A stretch of 64,000 nt of DNA from Galaxea fascicularis (Eukaryota; Cnidaria; Anthozoa; Scleractinia; Euphylliidae), in the NCBI GenBank assembly GCA_948470475.1, contig OX419336.1:8201171-8265170 (forward strand). Reading direction: 5' to 3'. Shown in pieces: positions 23,420-29,207 of the stretch (positions are counted from its first letter, which is position 1; the number at the start of each line of letters is the position of its first letter). Position numbers and translations under genes: made by a program. A model generated the notes under the pieces. That model saw only the letters and a list, made by a program, of their open reading frames with translations, made no database searches and was not told where the DNA came from.

Positions 23420-25879
23420 GGTCAATGGAGAACCCCTTGGGAGTGACAGGGTTAAACATTTTATAAGAAATTTACCCGTGGATAAAAGAGCACAGAGTCT
23501 ACTTGATCAAAAAAGATTTAATAGGTTCAGGGGTGCACTTTGGTTATTGATATCGTACATTAGATTGGCTAAAGATTTGAAAAAAAGAATGTCTACTGGA
23601 AGAATATTAGAACATATGAATAATGGAATGGCATGCTCTGTGATACTGCGGAAATAAATTAAGCGTAAAGCTCTTTTTTGGAGGATTAAGATTTTCTCCA
23701 GATTTGATTTTGAAGTTTGGCCCCATACCAAAGGACAGCAGGAAATGTAGGGATGGATAAGAGAAGATAAATATGAAGAATAGAAGTGGGTAGAACATGT
23801 CTCAACCATGATATATAACACCAATCTGTTTTACTTATCTTAAGTGGATATTATCAAATGTGGCCTTGCCAAGAGAGGTTGCTGTCGACCAAAACACTGA
23901 TATACTAATAACAAAATTTCTTTGTTCAAGGTGTTTGAGCGCAATGTGTTCCCAGTCAAACACTTTTATTTTAAGATGAATTGTTGTCACTCTTTGGCGG
24001 GGGTGAAATAATATGTAGTTAGATTTTTAGATTTTTCAGTATTTAAAGTCAATTTGTTAGCTAACAACCAATCACATACATTTTCCAATTATTTGTTTAT
24101 TATAAACTCCAGGGACTTCAAACATTTGTCAGCAAATAGCAGATTTGTGTCATCAGCAAATAAAAAGAAATCTTGTTTTCTAGATGAACCTCGAATGTCA
24201 TTAACATGTAAAAGGAATAGTAACGACCCTAAAATTGACCCTTAAATTGGTTACTAAAAGATCAGTCATTAAGAATGAACAGGAAAACTTTAACATAGCT
24301 CAACAAAGTTTGTTGATCCTACCAATCCCAGCATTTACACAAAAAAGGGTTGGTCAATAAAACCACCATGATATTAAGTCCCTACAATCCATAAATTTAG
24401 ATAACTTGACATAGTTTTCATCTTCAATAATTCATTAAGAAAAAATAATATTTTCCTTAAATCTAGCCACACCAGCTGGTGATAATATTCCTCTTGATTC
24501 ACTAGTCTTTAGCACAAAGCTGACTTTTTGAAATGAAAGACAGTAAATGCAAATTGAAACCACAAGTTAATGACTCAAAATGAATTACTGTACCTAATAC
24601 GACTAATTCTCTTTTTGATGAATTCCTTACATATTTATTTTTTTTTATGATGAACTCTAAATAAGACTTAAAATTTGGAATCTGTCACAGGGATATATTG
24701 TAGATTAAGATATAATAAGATGATGTTCTTTACAGATAATCCACTTCATTCAAATGAAAAGTAATATGCTAATAATGGAAACTTTATTTAAGTTTCACTG
24801 CCAATAAGACTTCCAACAAAACTGACAACAAGTCTTCAGCTTAATTAATTAACTTTCGAAATTGAAGCGAGATCTATTCAGAAATATCAGTGAGCAACAT
24901 TTTGTAAATTTCGAAACCTTTGGACGTTTTATCTTTTAATTTTACTTCCATTGATATGAAAATATTCATAGCTTTGGTGCTATATCTATGCGCTTGTTAC
25001 AATCCATCGACCACGATTGAACCACCATATCAAAATAAAACCACGATGTAAAAAAGAATCCCAGGCATTGTTGTTGTTAATACACAGCTGTATAGTTTAT
25101 CAGAATGAATATGTAATGGTTTTTCTAAAAAGATGGATAACAAAACAACAAAAGACTTTCCCGCATAAGCTTTCCTTGATAATATCGTATGACATATGTT
25201 TTCAGCAACTGAGCTAATACTAAACAGGAAGATGAATGAACTGCACCAACAAATCTTGTTGTTCGACCACGACTTGAAATTGATCAGTCATGTGTTTCTC
25301 GATGGAATGACTATATATTCTCGAAGATTTAACGAAAAAATACGAGAAACACTCTTCTCCCTACCTTCTTTAAGCTTTTCCAAGTCCCCCTTGGCCTTCA
25401 AATATTTCACCTCTTGTTCCTTGTACTGCAACAAATAAGAAATGCGCATGATATAAGCTTAAGTTCAGTATTGTGCTTTAAGTTTATATTTGTATTTTTA
25501 ATAATTAGTAGCTTTCTTTATTTCCTCCTCATTTTTTATCAGAGAATCAGCTGGATACTATCCAAGAAGAAAAAGGCAATTACCAAGTAATGTACTTGCC
25601 TTTTCGTAGTACTCCTGAGACTTCTCCTGCAGTTCTTCGAATTCTGTTACCGCTGAAACAGAAACAAACGGTTCCAAGTTTTGATCGACTTCTTGAAATA
25701 ATTTTACAGCTGAAAAATCTTGCGCGGCGAGTGTTTTGTACTTCAACCAATTCGCCAAGACTTCCCTCACCCTTTTGAGATAAACCTTTAAGGTTCCTGT
25801 AATTTTTGTCTAGTACTTCCAATCTCTTCCGGGTCTGCAGTAAGTCTGATTCAAGCGCACCATTTGTAGCATCCGCCAT
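8133..25879 (-). CDS. SHTN1: shootin-1-like coiled-coil protein, 16 exons
   Basis: Joined exons (high to low): 25879-25771, 25652-25600, 25425-25365, 20983-20889, 20474-20400, 19593-19518, 18539-18463, 18103-18022, 15729-15635, 14962-14816, 14451-14397, 13853-13755, 13446-13332, 11969-11911, 10641-10553, 8450-8133. Exons 1-15 total 1287 nt, exactly 429 codons; the last adds about 105, for about 534 residues against about 630 in the long human form. Layout matches vertebrate shootin-1: N-terminal coiled coils, two related blocks (V-S-x-L-A-L-x-E-Y/F...C-R-x-x-A-E), NKQLKRQSQL, an acidic DDGS segment, twelve prolines, a lysine-rich segment (PKKKKDSLKRKK), AEMMDRIKSG and SELKRILTKQK. Known family role: a clutch linking actin retrograde flow to L1-type adhesion in growth cones, with the proline stretch as a likely SH3/EVH1 ligand. 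ATG context is strong (A at -3, G at +4). Introns 3, 8 and 14 hold LINE, SINE and MITE debris. Identity is by recall of family sequence, not a search. Confidence 0.87.
8476..8611. mobile_element. 136-bp palindromic MITE
   Basis: TTAAAGTGCACCTAAACCCA at 8476 is matched by the inverse TGGGTTTACGTGCACTTTAA ending at 8611; the arms continue as AT-rich runs. No coding content. It sits in the last intron of the shootin-like gene, only about 25 bp upstream of the terminal exon's acceptor. Confidence 0.75.
9002..9118. repeat. C-rich/G-rich inverted repeat with G-quadruplex motif
   Basis: A C-rich arm (9002-9024) followed by AATTCAATGT pairs with ACATTGAAT at 9085-9093 and four runs of GGGGG separated by single A (9095-9117). 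The G strand fits the quadruplex consensus with one-base loops. It lies in the last intron of the shootin-like gene. Confidence 0.7.
9827..10239. mobile_element. 413-bp MITE, TAA target duplication
   Basis: Begins GGCCCCATCCACACTAATG and ends with the inverse of GGCTGCATCCACACCAAT; both sides are flanked by TAA (9824-9826 and 10240-10242). The interior is many copies of GAAAACG in both orientations. No transposase ORF. The TWA duplication suggests mobilisation by a PIF/Harbinger-like transposase. Confidence 0.8.
10553..10641 (-). CDS. SHTN1: shootin-1-like exon 15
   Basis: Encodes GPKDPLANAMAEMMDRIKSG...LKPVRS, matching EEMMDRIKKG-x-x-LRPV of vertebrate shootin-1. The acceptor CCCAGCAG is a NAGNAG tandem, so one residue may vary. 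The donor is AGAAGT/GTACGT. 89 nt, phase 1 to 0. Confidence 0.86.
10904..11010 (+). CDS. exon-like coiled-coil ORF, plus strand
   Basis: Between AGATTTCAG and a GACG/GTAAAA donor-like site, the reading is ADEFFSYPLLAEEVAKHKNI followed by FKDLQQRCAEKYKALT. Amphipathic, charged and free of stops, it looks like a genuine protein segment, but it lies on the strand opposite the shootin-like gene, inside its intron 14. No partner exons were found. It could be an exon relic or part of a nested gene; family not recognised. Confidence 0.3.
11265..11330. repeat. fragment of GGGCC-ended palindromic repeat
   Basis: TTTCGGGCCCGAAACGTTTA and GGAATTTCGAGAAACGGGCCC resemble the terminal arms of the repeat at 21404-21652 (GGGCTTGTTTCTCAAAAGTT). 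Only a remnant is present. Confidence 0.35.
11421..11718. mobile_element. 298-bp MITE with 28-bp inverted ends
   Basis: GCACCTATCAATGTTAACCC at 11421 is inverted at 11691-11718 (CTTAACATTGATACGTGC). Interior: repeated TTGACAT/TGTCAAATTCCCC motifs and a long G run. A diverged relative with the same TCAAATTCC motifs is at 60460-60640. No ORF. Confidence 0.7.
11911..11969 (-). CDS. SHTN1: shootin-1-like exon 14 (basic)
   Basis: Acceptor TTTGTAATACAG, donor AAGAAAG/GTAAGT. Encodes KKFINIVGPKKKKDSLKRKK across the junctions. 59 nt is exactly the length (2 mod 3) needed to join exon 13 (phase 2) to exon 15 (phase 1). Too short to show as an ORF. Confidence 0.83.
12362..12661. mobile_element. 300-bp MITE, family shared with 56995-57235
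   Basis: GCAAATCAATTTTTATTCAC...CCATTTTACAGTTGT...GTTACCTGGCCT...GAATGG from 12362 is inverted from 12661. The interior has GAATCGAGGCTG. The same ordered motifs occur in an intron of the transporter gene. No coding capacity. Confidence 0.75.
12707..12740. repeat. (AAT)n microsatellite
   Basis: About eleven AAT/ATA units. Similar AAT arrays are at 44961-44991 and a CAT/ATT tract at 11059-11090. Confidence 0.9.
12850..12925. repeat. degenerate GTCTTCGGA short tandem repeat
   Basis: Irregular repetition of (G)TCTTCGGA / TCTTCGGGT / TCTTCGTAG units over about 70 bp, giving spurious phenylalanine/serine-arginine ORFs. Confidence 0.6.
13332..13446 (-). CDS. SHTN1: shootin-1-like exon 13 (polyproline)
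   Basis: Acceptor TTAGTTTCAG, donor ATCAA/GTAAGT. Encodes ALEQSLEEAKKVAAASPPPV, then AA, twelve consecutive prolines and TQLI: the profilin/SH3/EVH1-ligand-like region of shootins. 115 nt, phase 1 to 2. The reverse strand reads as a glycine-rich artefact. Confidence 0.87.
13755..13853 (-). CDS. SHTN1: shootin-1-like exon 12
   Basis: Acceptor TTTCAACAG, donor CGAAAAG/GTATTT. Encodes VTEEKLQLAQEHIESLEQQL...; strong heptads. 99 nt, phase 1 to 1. Confidence 0.85.
13938..13970 (+). repeat. possible truncated tRNA-SINE head
   Basis: GGGATGGCGCAGTTGTAAGG closely resembles the A-box start GGGATGGCGCAGTGGTGAGA of the SINE at 16278; the rest of the unit is missing. Low-confidence relic. Confidence 0.35.
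14397..14451 (-). CDS. SHTN1: shootin-1-like exon 11
   Basis: Acceptor TCATTGCAG, donor CAAAG/GTACGT. Encodes IKDLLEEMKASKDEGYIK; 55 nt, phase 0 to 1. Confidence 0.82.
14560..14812 (+). mobile_element. tRNA-derived SINE
   Basis: A tRNA-like head at about 14663-14726 has an A-box-like AGTTGGTGGAGC, an anticodon-arm-like ACTGCACCGGTATCGCAGAGG and a B-box-like GGGCTCGACTCC. It is followed by a small hairpin (GCCTGAATTTGTTCAGGC) and a TTCATTATCC tail. The mismatched stems and non-tRNA flanks show it is a SINE and not a tRNA gene. It stops a few bases from the donor of shootin-like exon 10. Confidence 0.75.
14816..14962 (-). CDS. SHTN1: shootin-1-like exon 10
   Basis: Acceptor CCAATAG, donor GAAAAG/GTGGGA. 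49 codons with LQRALDEISALNKKLTDER, lining up without gaps on the vertebrate LLKALDENAKLTQQLEEER segment. A tRNA-derived SINE lies directly beyond the donor. Confidence 0.87.
15635..15729 (-). CDS. SHTN1: shootin-1-like exon 9 (second conserved block)
   Basis: Acceptor CCTTTCAG, donor GCTGAG/GTAACT. Encodes VSVLALEEFNTLQQKYELE...CRFEAEKYAAE: 32 codons, phase 1 to 0. Closest to the vertebrate VSMLAVEEYEEM block. Confidence 0.88.
16012..16056. repeat. perfect 18-bp-arm hairpin
   Basis: AACTTGAAGCATCGATCC at 16012-16029 and its exact reverse complement at 16039-16056; 9-base loop. Confidence 0.85.
16076..16135. repeat. 25-bp-arm hairpin
   Basis: The arms 16076-16100 (GTGTGCAACCCCATTCTACC...) and 16111-16135 pair with two mismatches around a 10-base loop. 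It lies 20 bp beyond the preceding hairpin. Confidence 0.85.
16278..16445 (+). mobile_element. tRNA-derived SINE, internally deleted
   Basis: GGGATGGCGCAGTGGTGAGA (A box), GCACTCGCCTCCCACCAATG, then a B box beginning GGGTTC that is interrupted, followed by CCGGTTTTCCCCTCTCCTCA and AACATTTCCAAATTCC. The B box lacks its usual GATTCCC end, which fits an internal deletion. Located in intron 8 of the shootin-like gene. Confidence 0.75.
16819..17745. mobile_element. composite element A: two nested palindromic heads plus TTTTAGTA-ended MITE body
   Basis: Head 1 (16819-16962) has outer arms CTTATTAACCAAGC / inverse, with inner paired blocks around GAATATCGGCC and GTACGGACC. Head 2 (16971-17075) has outer arms AACAATTATTCGCC / inverse, enclosing a perfect 24-bp stem (16993-17016 with 17030-17053). 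The body follows at once: it starts TTTTAGTATAATTTCAGAGC (17074), ends in the inverse at 17720-17745, and carries ACCAATCAG at 17696 and a third hairpin (TTATATTCACCGCG arms, about 17645-17675). No ORF. It lies in intron 8 of the shootin-like gene. Confidence 0.7.
18022..18103 (-). CDS. SHTN1: shootin-1-like exon 8
   Basis: Acceptor TTTCTGTCAG, donor AACAGAG/GTGAGT. Encodes LSKEMNIHETTKRRLLKNEK..., basic coiled coil ending QLNR. 82 nt, phase 0 to 1. Not visible as a long ORF; found from splice sites and phase. Confidence 0.82.
18255..18385. repeat. polypurine (GA/G-rich) tract
   Basis: About 130 bp of almost pure purine with many GGGG runs on the plus strand (pyrimidine on the coding strand of the shootin-like gene). 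Potential triplex or quadruplex former; the proline/serine-rich ORF opposite is an artefact. Confidence 0.85.
18463..18539 (-). CDS. SHTN1: shootin-1-like exon 7
   Basis: Acceptor ATTTTTTTAG, donor AATCAG/GTCAGT. Encodes ELQGQVESLKQELRSTKDEL..., coiled coil. 77 nt, phase 1 to 0. A GA-rich tract lies just downstream in the intron. Confidence 0.85.
18858..18905. repeat. AAT/GAT trinucleotide-rich tract
   Basis: Imperfect AATAATGATGATGATAA repetition; simple sequence inside a shootin-like intron. Confidence 0.7.
19080..19137. repeat. (GGCT)n simple repeat
   Basis: GGCTGGCCAGCTGGCTAGCT followed by an uninterrupted run of GGCT units; partly self-complementary. The ORF through it is low complexity. 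Confidence 0.9.
19518..19593 (-). CDS. SHTN1: shootin-1-like exon 6 (acidic linker)
   Basis: Acceptor AATAATTAG, donor CAAAG/GTGGGA. Encodes EELSSLDGSDDGSLSDN..., an acidic-serine linker like the EDSTTDTD stretch of vertebrate shootin-1. 76 nt, phase 0 to 1. Confidence 0.82.
19823..19865. repeat. perfect 17-bp-arm hairpin
   Basis: TTGGTTTCTCTCCATGC at 19823-19839 pairs exactly with 19849-19865; 9-base loop. Confidence 0.85.
20002..20192. mobile_element. 191-bp MITE with 50-bp inverted ends
   Basis: AATACGAGAAGTCGGAGTTT... (20002-20051) is almost perfectly inverted at 20143-20192. The core is AT-rich and has no ORF. The target duplication is not clear. In an intron of the shootin-like gene. 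Confidence 0.8.
20400..20474 (-). CDS. SHTN1: shootin-1-like exon 5
   Basis: Acceptor TTCCATTACAG, donor GATCTT/GTGAGT. Encodes MVQQNKQLKRQSQLIISQ..., with the NK-LKRQS motif seen in vertebrate shootin-1. 25 codons, phase 0 to 0. Confidence 0.88.
20889..20983 (-). CDS. SHTN1: shootin-1-like exon 4 (first conserved block)
   Basis: Acceptor CTGTCAACAG, donor ACAACT/GTAAGT. Encodes VSNLALNEYENL... ending CRTKAEEFATT: 32 codons, phase 1 to 0. Same length, phase and pattern as exon 9. Confidence 0.88.
21404..21652. mobile_element. 249-bp MITE
   Basis: Left end GGGCTTGTTTCTCAAAAGTT, right end inverse of GGGCATGCATTTCTCAAAAT; both continue with CCAAAAC-type motifs. No ORF. Confidence 0.6.
22150..22720. 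repeat. two diverged copies of a short dispersed sequence
   Basis: GGTCCTTATTTTAAACCCCA...GCAGCTTCCCTTTGGATCAC at about 22165-22245 recurs as GGTCCCCATTTTAAAGCCCC...GCAGCTTCCTTTGGATGACT at about 22635-22695. It is probably an old repeat duplicated locally. Confidence 0.5.
22757..22781. repeat. (CA)n microsatellite
   Basis: About twelve uninterrupted CA units. Confidence 0.9.
22885..24245 (-). mobile_element. LINE (CR1/L2-like) 3' portion, decayed
   Basis: Read on the minus strand: DFFLFADDTNLLF (the FADD catalytic box of reverse transcriptase), then WLLANKLTLNTEKS, then LIHPYISCCPLVWG...NLEKILILQKRALRLI (RT thumb/connection) and SFSRMGCKIWNEL near the ORF end. In-frame stops and a frame change make it non-functional. 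The 3' end is a (TTTGA)n tail at 22893-22917, usual for CR1/L2 elements. A 102-bp TTAA-flanked MITE sits inside its ORF at 23350-23451. It occupies intron 3 of the shootin-like gene. Confidence 0.8.
23350..23451. mobile_element. 102-bp piggyBac-type MITE, copy 1
   Basis: CCCTTTAACTCCCGATAGTG to CTTGGGAGTGACAGGG with TTAA on both sides (23346-23349, 23452-23455). The core is GTGCCAAATGGCAC. TTAA duplication with CCC/GGG ends is the piggyBac signature. It splits a LINE ORF, so it inserted later than the LINE. Confidence 0.85.
25365..25425 (-). CDS. SHTN1: shootin-1-like exon 3
   Basis: Acceptor TTGTTGCAG, donor AAGAAG/GTAGGG. Encodes YKEQEVKYLKAKGDLEKLKE, a coiled-coil segment. 61 nt, phase 0 to 1. 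The next intron is about 4.4 kb and contains a LINE. Confidence 0.82.
25600..25652 (-). CDS. SHTN1: shootin-1-like exon 2
   Basis: Acceptor TTTCTGTTTCAG; encodes AVTEFEELQEKSQEYYEK, comparable to AIGEYEDL near the N-terminus of vertebrate shootin-1. The donor is GAAAAG/GCAAGT, a consensus GC-AG intron. 53 nt, phase 1 to 0. Confidence 0.82.
25771..25879 (-). CDS. SHTN1: shootin-1-like exon 1 (start)
   Basis: ATG at 25879-25877. Encodes MADATNGAL..., then a heptad-like segment (LLQTRKRLEVLDKNYRNL). The donor reads AAAAGG/GTGAGG; 36 codons plus one base (phase 1). Confidence 0.8.
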
Positions 25880-25941
25880 TTTTGCCGACGACGATATTAC
25901 TTGTCACACTTGACTGTCACACAAGATGCGGACTACTACAG

Positions 25942-25969
25942 GTCACATGACAAGTAACAAAACTTCCGG
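25942..25969 (-). promoter_or_regulatory. putative core promoter sites of the shootin-like gene
   Basis: GTCACATGAC (E-box-like palindrome, 25942-25951) and ACTTCCGG (ETS-type site, about 25962-25969) lie 65-90 bp upstream of the start codon, a usual place for TATA-less promoters. This is motif-level evidence only. Confidence 0.3.
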
Positions 25970-26406
25970 CTTGCTCCGGAAAAAAGACCTTTAAAATTGG
26001 TTACAGAATCGGAAATTAGGAATTGGGAATGAGGAATTTTTTTTATCATCGAAATGATGAGATGCTTGGTAAACAAGTCGCACAATTCATCGATTTCTGT
26101 TTTAAATTCTATACTGAGAATATGAAGTCAAAAATTGTCCTAATTTGAGTTTCAAGTCGTCTGGATCTTAAAACTGTCTGTACTGAACTGCTTTGAAAAA
26201 CCAGAATTTCATTTTACACTTACATATGAACCAAAAACCCCCCCAACTGACGACAAAAGCTTCCAAAACTTCGTTGATCTTTTGCTCTCTTCATGCTTCG
26301 AGATTCTGCGCATTAAAAAAGTGAACGTTTGGACGTCTTTGCCGTCAGTCATTTTAGCTGGATTTGTCAATCTGTGTAATGGAGGTAGTTTCCAAACACA
26401 CTGTTA

Positions 26407-26824
26407 GACTAGGTTTACACTAGAGGATATTTTTTCGGATTCATAAAATTTTACGGATTCATCAATTTTTGGGTTATCGGATTCGTGGGCGTTTACACTG
26501 AATGGATATCCGGATTCCTAGTCGTTTACACACGTAAACAACTCCGGGAACATTCCTGATTGAATGGTTACAAAGCAGGCGTGAAAATATCCGGATTCAT
26601 CCTTTCAAATCGTTTACACGACTAACCTCTCCGGATTCAAAAGTTTTCGGATTTAAAGTTCCCACTTTAGATTCCGGATTCAAAATCTCCGGAGACAGGA
26701 CCAAACCGGGAAGGTTTTATGTCGGATTCGTCCACTTTTGTGTAAACGGCAAAACTAATCCGGTACTAAAACGTTCCGGATTCATCACTAATCCGGAACA
26801 ATTTCCTCTAGTGTAAACCTAGTC
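26407..26824. mobile_element. 418-bp MITE, TTA target duplication
   Basis: GACTAGGTTTACACTAGAGG and its inverse, flanked by TTA at 26404-26406 and 26825-26827. The interior is a dense set of CCGGATTCA/TGAATCCGG-like units. No ORF; TWA duplication as in PIF/Harbinger. Confidence 0.85.
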
Positions 26825-26895
26825 TTAGTGCTGCGTCAGTGGGGGAGTTGTAGACAAAAAATTTCGTCTCGAGCGCTAGTCCTTCGCTCTGCTAA

Positions 26896-27359
26896 GGCCT
26901 GTTTCGAATGTCGCGCCACTGCCGTGTCGAACTAAAATTGAATTCGTGACCCGACTGTGGCACGACTATAGCACGGAAGTGGTTTCAAACGTCGAATTTA
27001 ATTCAGTCGAGTTAAATTAAAAGCTGTTGCATGCGTCAAACCAAAACAAACCGGTTTGCTGATTTTAAAAAGGTATTTATAATTTGTGAATTCAGTTCGG
27101 CGCGGCAGTAGTACGACGTTAGAAACCATGCCGTACCACTGCAGTGTAGCACGACAGACCCTGTAGAATTTAACTGCTGTGTCGAACTTAATTCTAGTTG
27201 CCGCACCGAATGTTTTCAAACCGTCGAGCTACTGCCGAGCTAACGCTAGCCTGAGTATCAGGCGTTTCTAGGGTGGGCCTGACACTCAGGCTAAGCTAAC
27301 GCCGAATTTAATTCCTGAATTTAGTTCGACACAGCAGTAGCGCTACGTTTGAAACAGCT
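26896..27359. mobile_element. 464-bp MITE, TAA target duplication, with nested hairpin
   Basis: GGCCTGTTTCGAATGTCGCG...CTGCCGTGTCGAACTAAA at the left is inverted at the right (TTTAGTTCGACACAGCAGTA...GAAACAGCT), flanked by TAA (26893-26895, 27360-27362). GTCGAA and TTAATTC units fill the middle. A 16-bp-arm hairpin (AGCCTGAGTATCAGGC, 27248-27263 with 27277-27292) sits inside as a separate insertion. Confidence 0.75.
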
Positions 27360-27750
27360 TAACGCTCGAAATATCAGCTTTTAGAATTCCTGTACGGTGG
27401 ATTTGTCTGTTTAATCGGCTTGAATCATGCCTGCGCATGCTGGAACATTTTCAACCTATTTTCAGTTTTTTCAATTAATCAATTTTCCACTTCATTTTTG
27501 GTCCGGTGGAGATCGTCAATTAATAATGTCAAGATTCTCTCGATTTTTCACGATGATTTGCTCGAGTTCTAGAAAATGAAAGCTGGACTTAATTTGGAAG
27601 AGGTATCGGGACTAAGTTGTGAACAACTTGATACATCATAGTTACTGAGTCTACGTTTCTACGTTTTTCTAAACTATCCCAGCCCAAAGTGTCACACTAG
27701 GGTAACTAGAATAATCAGAGGAAACAAACCTAGCAGCAGCTCTTTGAATA

Positions 27751-28060
27751 GACCTTTTTACCGATACGGCGGCCATCTTGAATTCTATAGTTCTGACTGA
27801 GAAATTGTGGGGCTGCCAAGGGGGCAATCGCTGGAAAATTTATCGTATACACAGCTTTCAGGATAATTTTTTTTTTACTGCTTGTCTCTCATATTCCATA
27901 ACAAATATTACAAGCGTTACATCTTACTGTCACGGTATTTGGCAGTTGTTCCTGTGGTTAGCGAAAAATTATTGTTAAAAGTAATTATTTCTCATCTGCC
28001 CCCTGGGTATCCCATAATTTCCTCGGAATTCAAGATGGCCGCCGTATCGGTAAAAAGGTC
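27751..28060. mobile_element. 310-bp MITE with perfect 35-bp inverted ends
   Basis: GACCTTTTTACCGATACGGC... at 27751-27785 is exactly inverted at 28026-28060. Arms this long without a mismatch suggest a young insertion. No clear target duplication was seen; the inner ORFs have no motif. Confidence 0.85.
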
Positions 28061-28078
28061 CATTGATTCTATTGACTG

Positions 28079-28241
28079 TTTTCACGATCCCATAATGCAA
28101 CACATTTTGGGGGGTTCTTTACATAAAAAGAATACAAGTTATTTACTCTTGGGACTGTATCATGCTTCAGTGAACTGATTATCCATTGTTTTAATGCAAA
28201 TAACCCCCCCAAACTGAACTGTATTATGGGATCGGTGAAAA
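28079..28241. mobile_element. 163-bp palindromic MITE with GGGGGG arms
   Basis: TTTTCACGATCCCATAATGC...TTTGGGGGGTT (28079-28116) is inverted at 28202-28241 with few mismatches. It lies 18 bp from the preceding element. Confidence 0.75.
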
Positions 28242-28306
28242 AAGCGAATAGATGCTATGTGGAGACCAACAGGATGAAGCATATTCAACCCATGACCTAA
28301 CTAATT

Positions 28307-28481
28307 AACAGTTAGACCCGTGGCCTTTGAGGGCGAAGGGTCTAATTGTTTTAGTATCACCCAATTAGTCGGACAGAAAAGGCAATAACAAAGTCAGCAA
28401 ATGCAAGTTGAAGAAATATTTATTTGGGAATAAAACGAAAGAAAGCGTCACGCTCTACTGCTACTCGCGTCCTCTAGTAGC

Positions 28482-28519
<38 letters not shown>

Positions 28520-28534
28520 GTTGGGTGATACTTA
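28307..28534. mobile_element. composite element B: hairpin head plus TTTTAGTA-ended body
   Basis: Head arms AACAGTTAGACCC (28307-28319) / GGGTCTAATTGTT (28338-28350). The body starts TTTTAGTATCACCCAATTAG at 28349 and ends in the inverse CCACTAGTTGGGTGATACTT at 28534. GCCAATCAAAATGCAG lies at 28485. Same plan as elements A and C. Confidence 0.7.
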
Positions 28535-28539
28535 TGAAT

Positions 28540-29207
28540 TATAATCCTGTTCTTTCACATAATTGCTGCAGCTAGATAGATTTCTACGTAAAAGGCCTTG
28601 GATCTTTGAGGCTTTAGATATCACCTCTCTAACTTGTGTATACCATTGCAAATCATCTTGTATAAAGATACCTAGATACGTATGGCATGATATATCCCTA
28701 GGGATTTATTTGACATCTGATAGCTAATGGCCGATTCTGAGGTGGAGGCTCATTTGCCAGGTTTTGGCCCAGTCAGTAATAAAGTCAATGTCATTTTGAA
28801 AGATGACTTTATCCTGAGAGCTCAGGATTTCTCCGATACATCACAGCGTCATCAGCAAACAGCTTTATCTTGGAATTTAATTAAATTAAATTAATTTAAT
28901 TTAAACACAATGTCGTTTACATAAGTGATGAACAAAAAGGGGCCAAGCACTGTGCCTTGGGGAACACCATATGTGACATCAGCCCAACCTGATTTTTCAC
29001 CATTTACTTGGACACGTTGAGAGCGGCCAAGAAGGAATGATTTAATCCATTCCAAGGTCTTATGTCGGACACCATAGTAATGGAGCTCATGCAGTAACCT
29101 CTGATGAGGGACACTATCAAAGCAGAAGGACATCAGTTCTTGCACGCTTGTCCAGAGAGGAGAACCAATCGTCCAGAACGGTTATCAATTGTGTTACGGT
29201 AGAAAAA
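28540..29207 (-). pseudogene. LINE reverse transcriptase, 3' half of a split copy
   Basis: Minus-strand reading: FSTVTQLITVLDDWFSSLDK, then DSVPHQRLLHELHYYGVR, GRSQRVQVNG, GVPQGTVLGPFLF..YVNDI and KIKLFADDAVMYRR. These are the ordered RT motifs (D-x-V-P-H, PQGTVLGP, FADD) of jockey/CR1/RTE-like LINEs, with a frameshift before the DSVPH block and stops after FADD. The upstream half is at 30523-30640, across an insertion. Confidence 0.85.
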
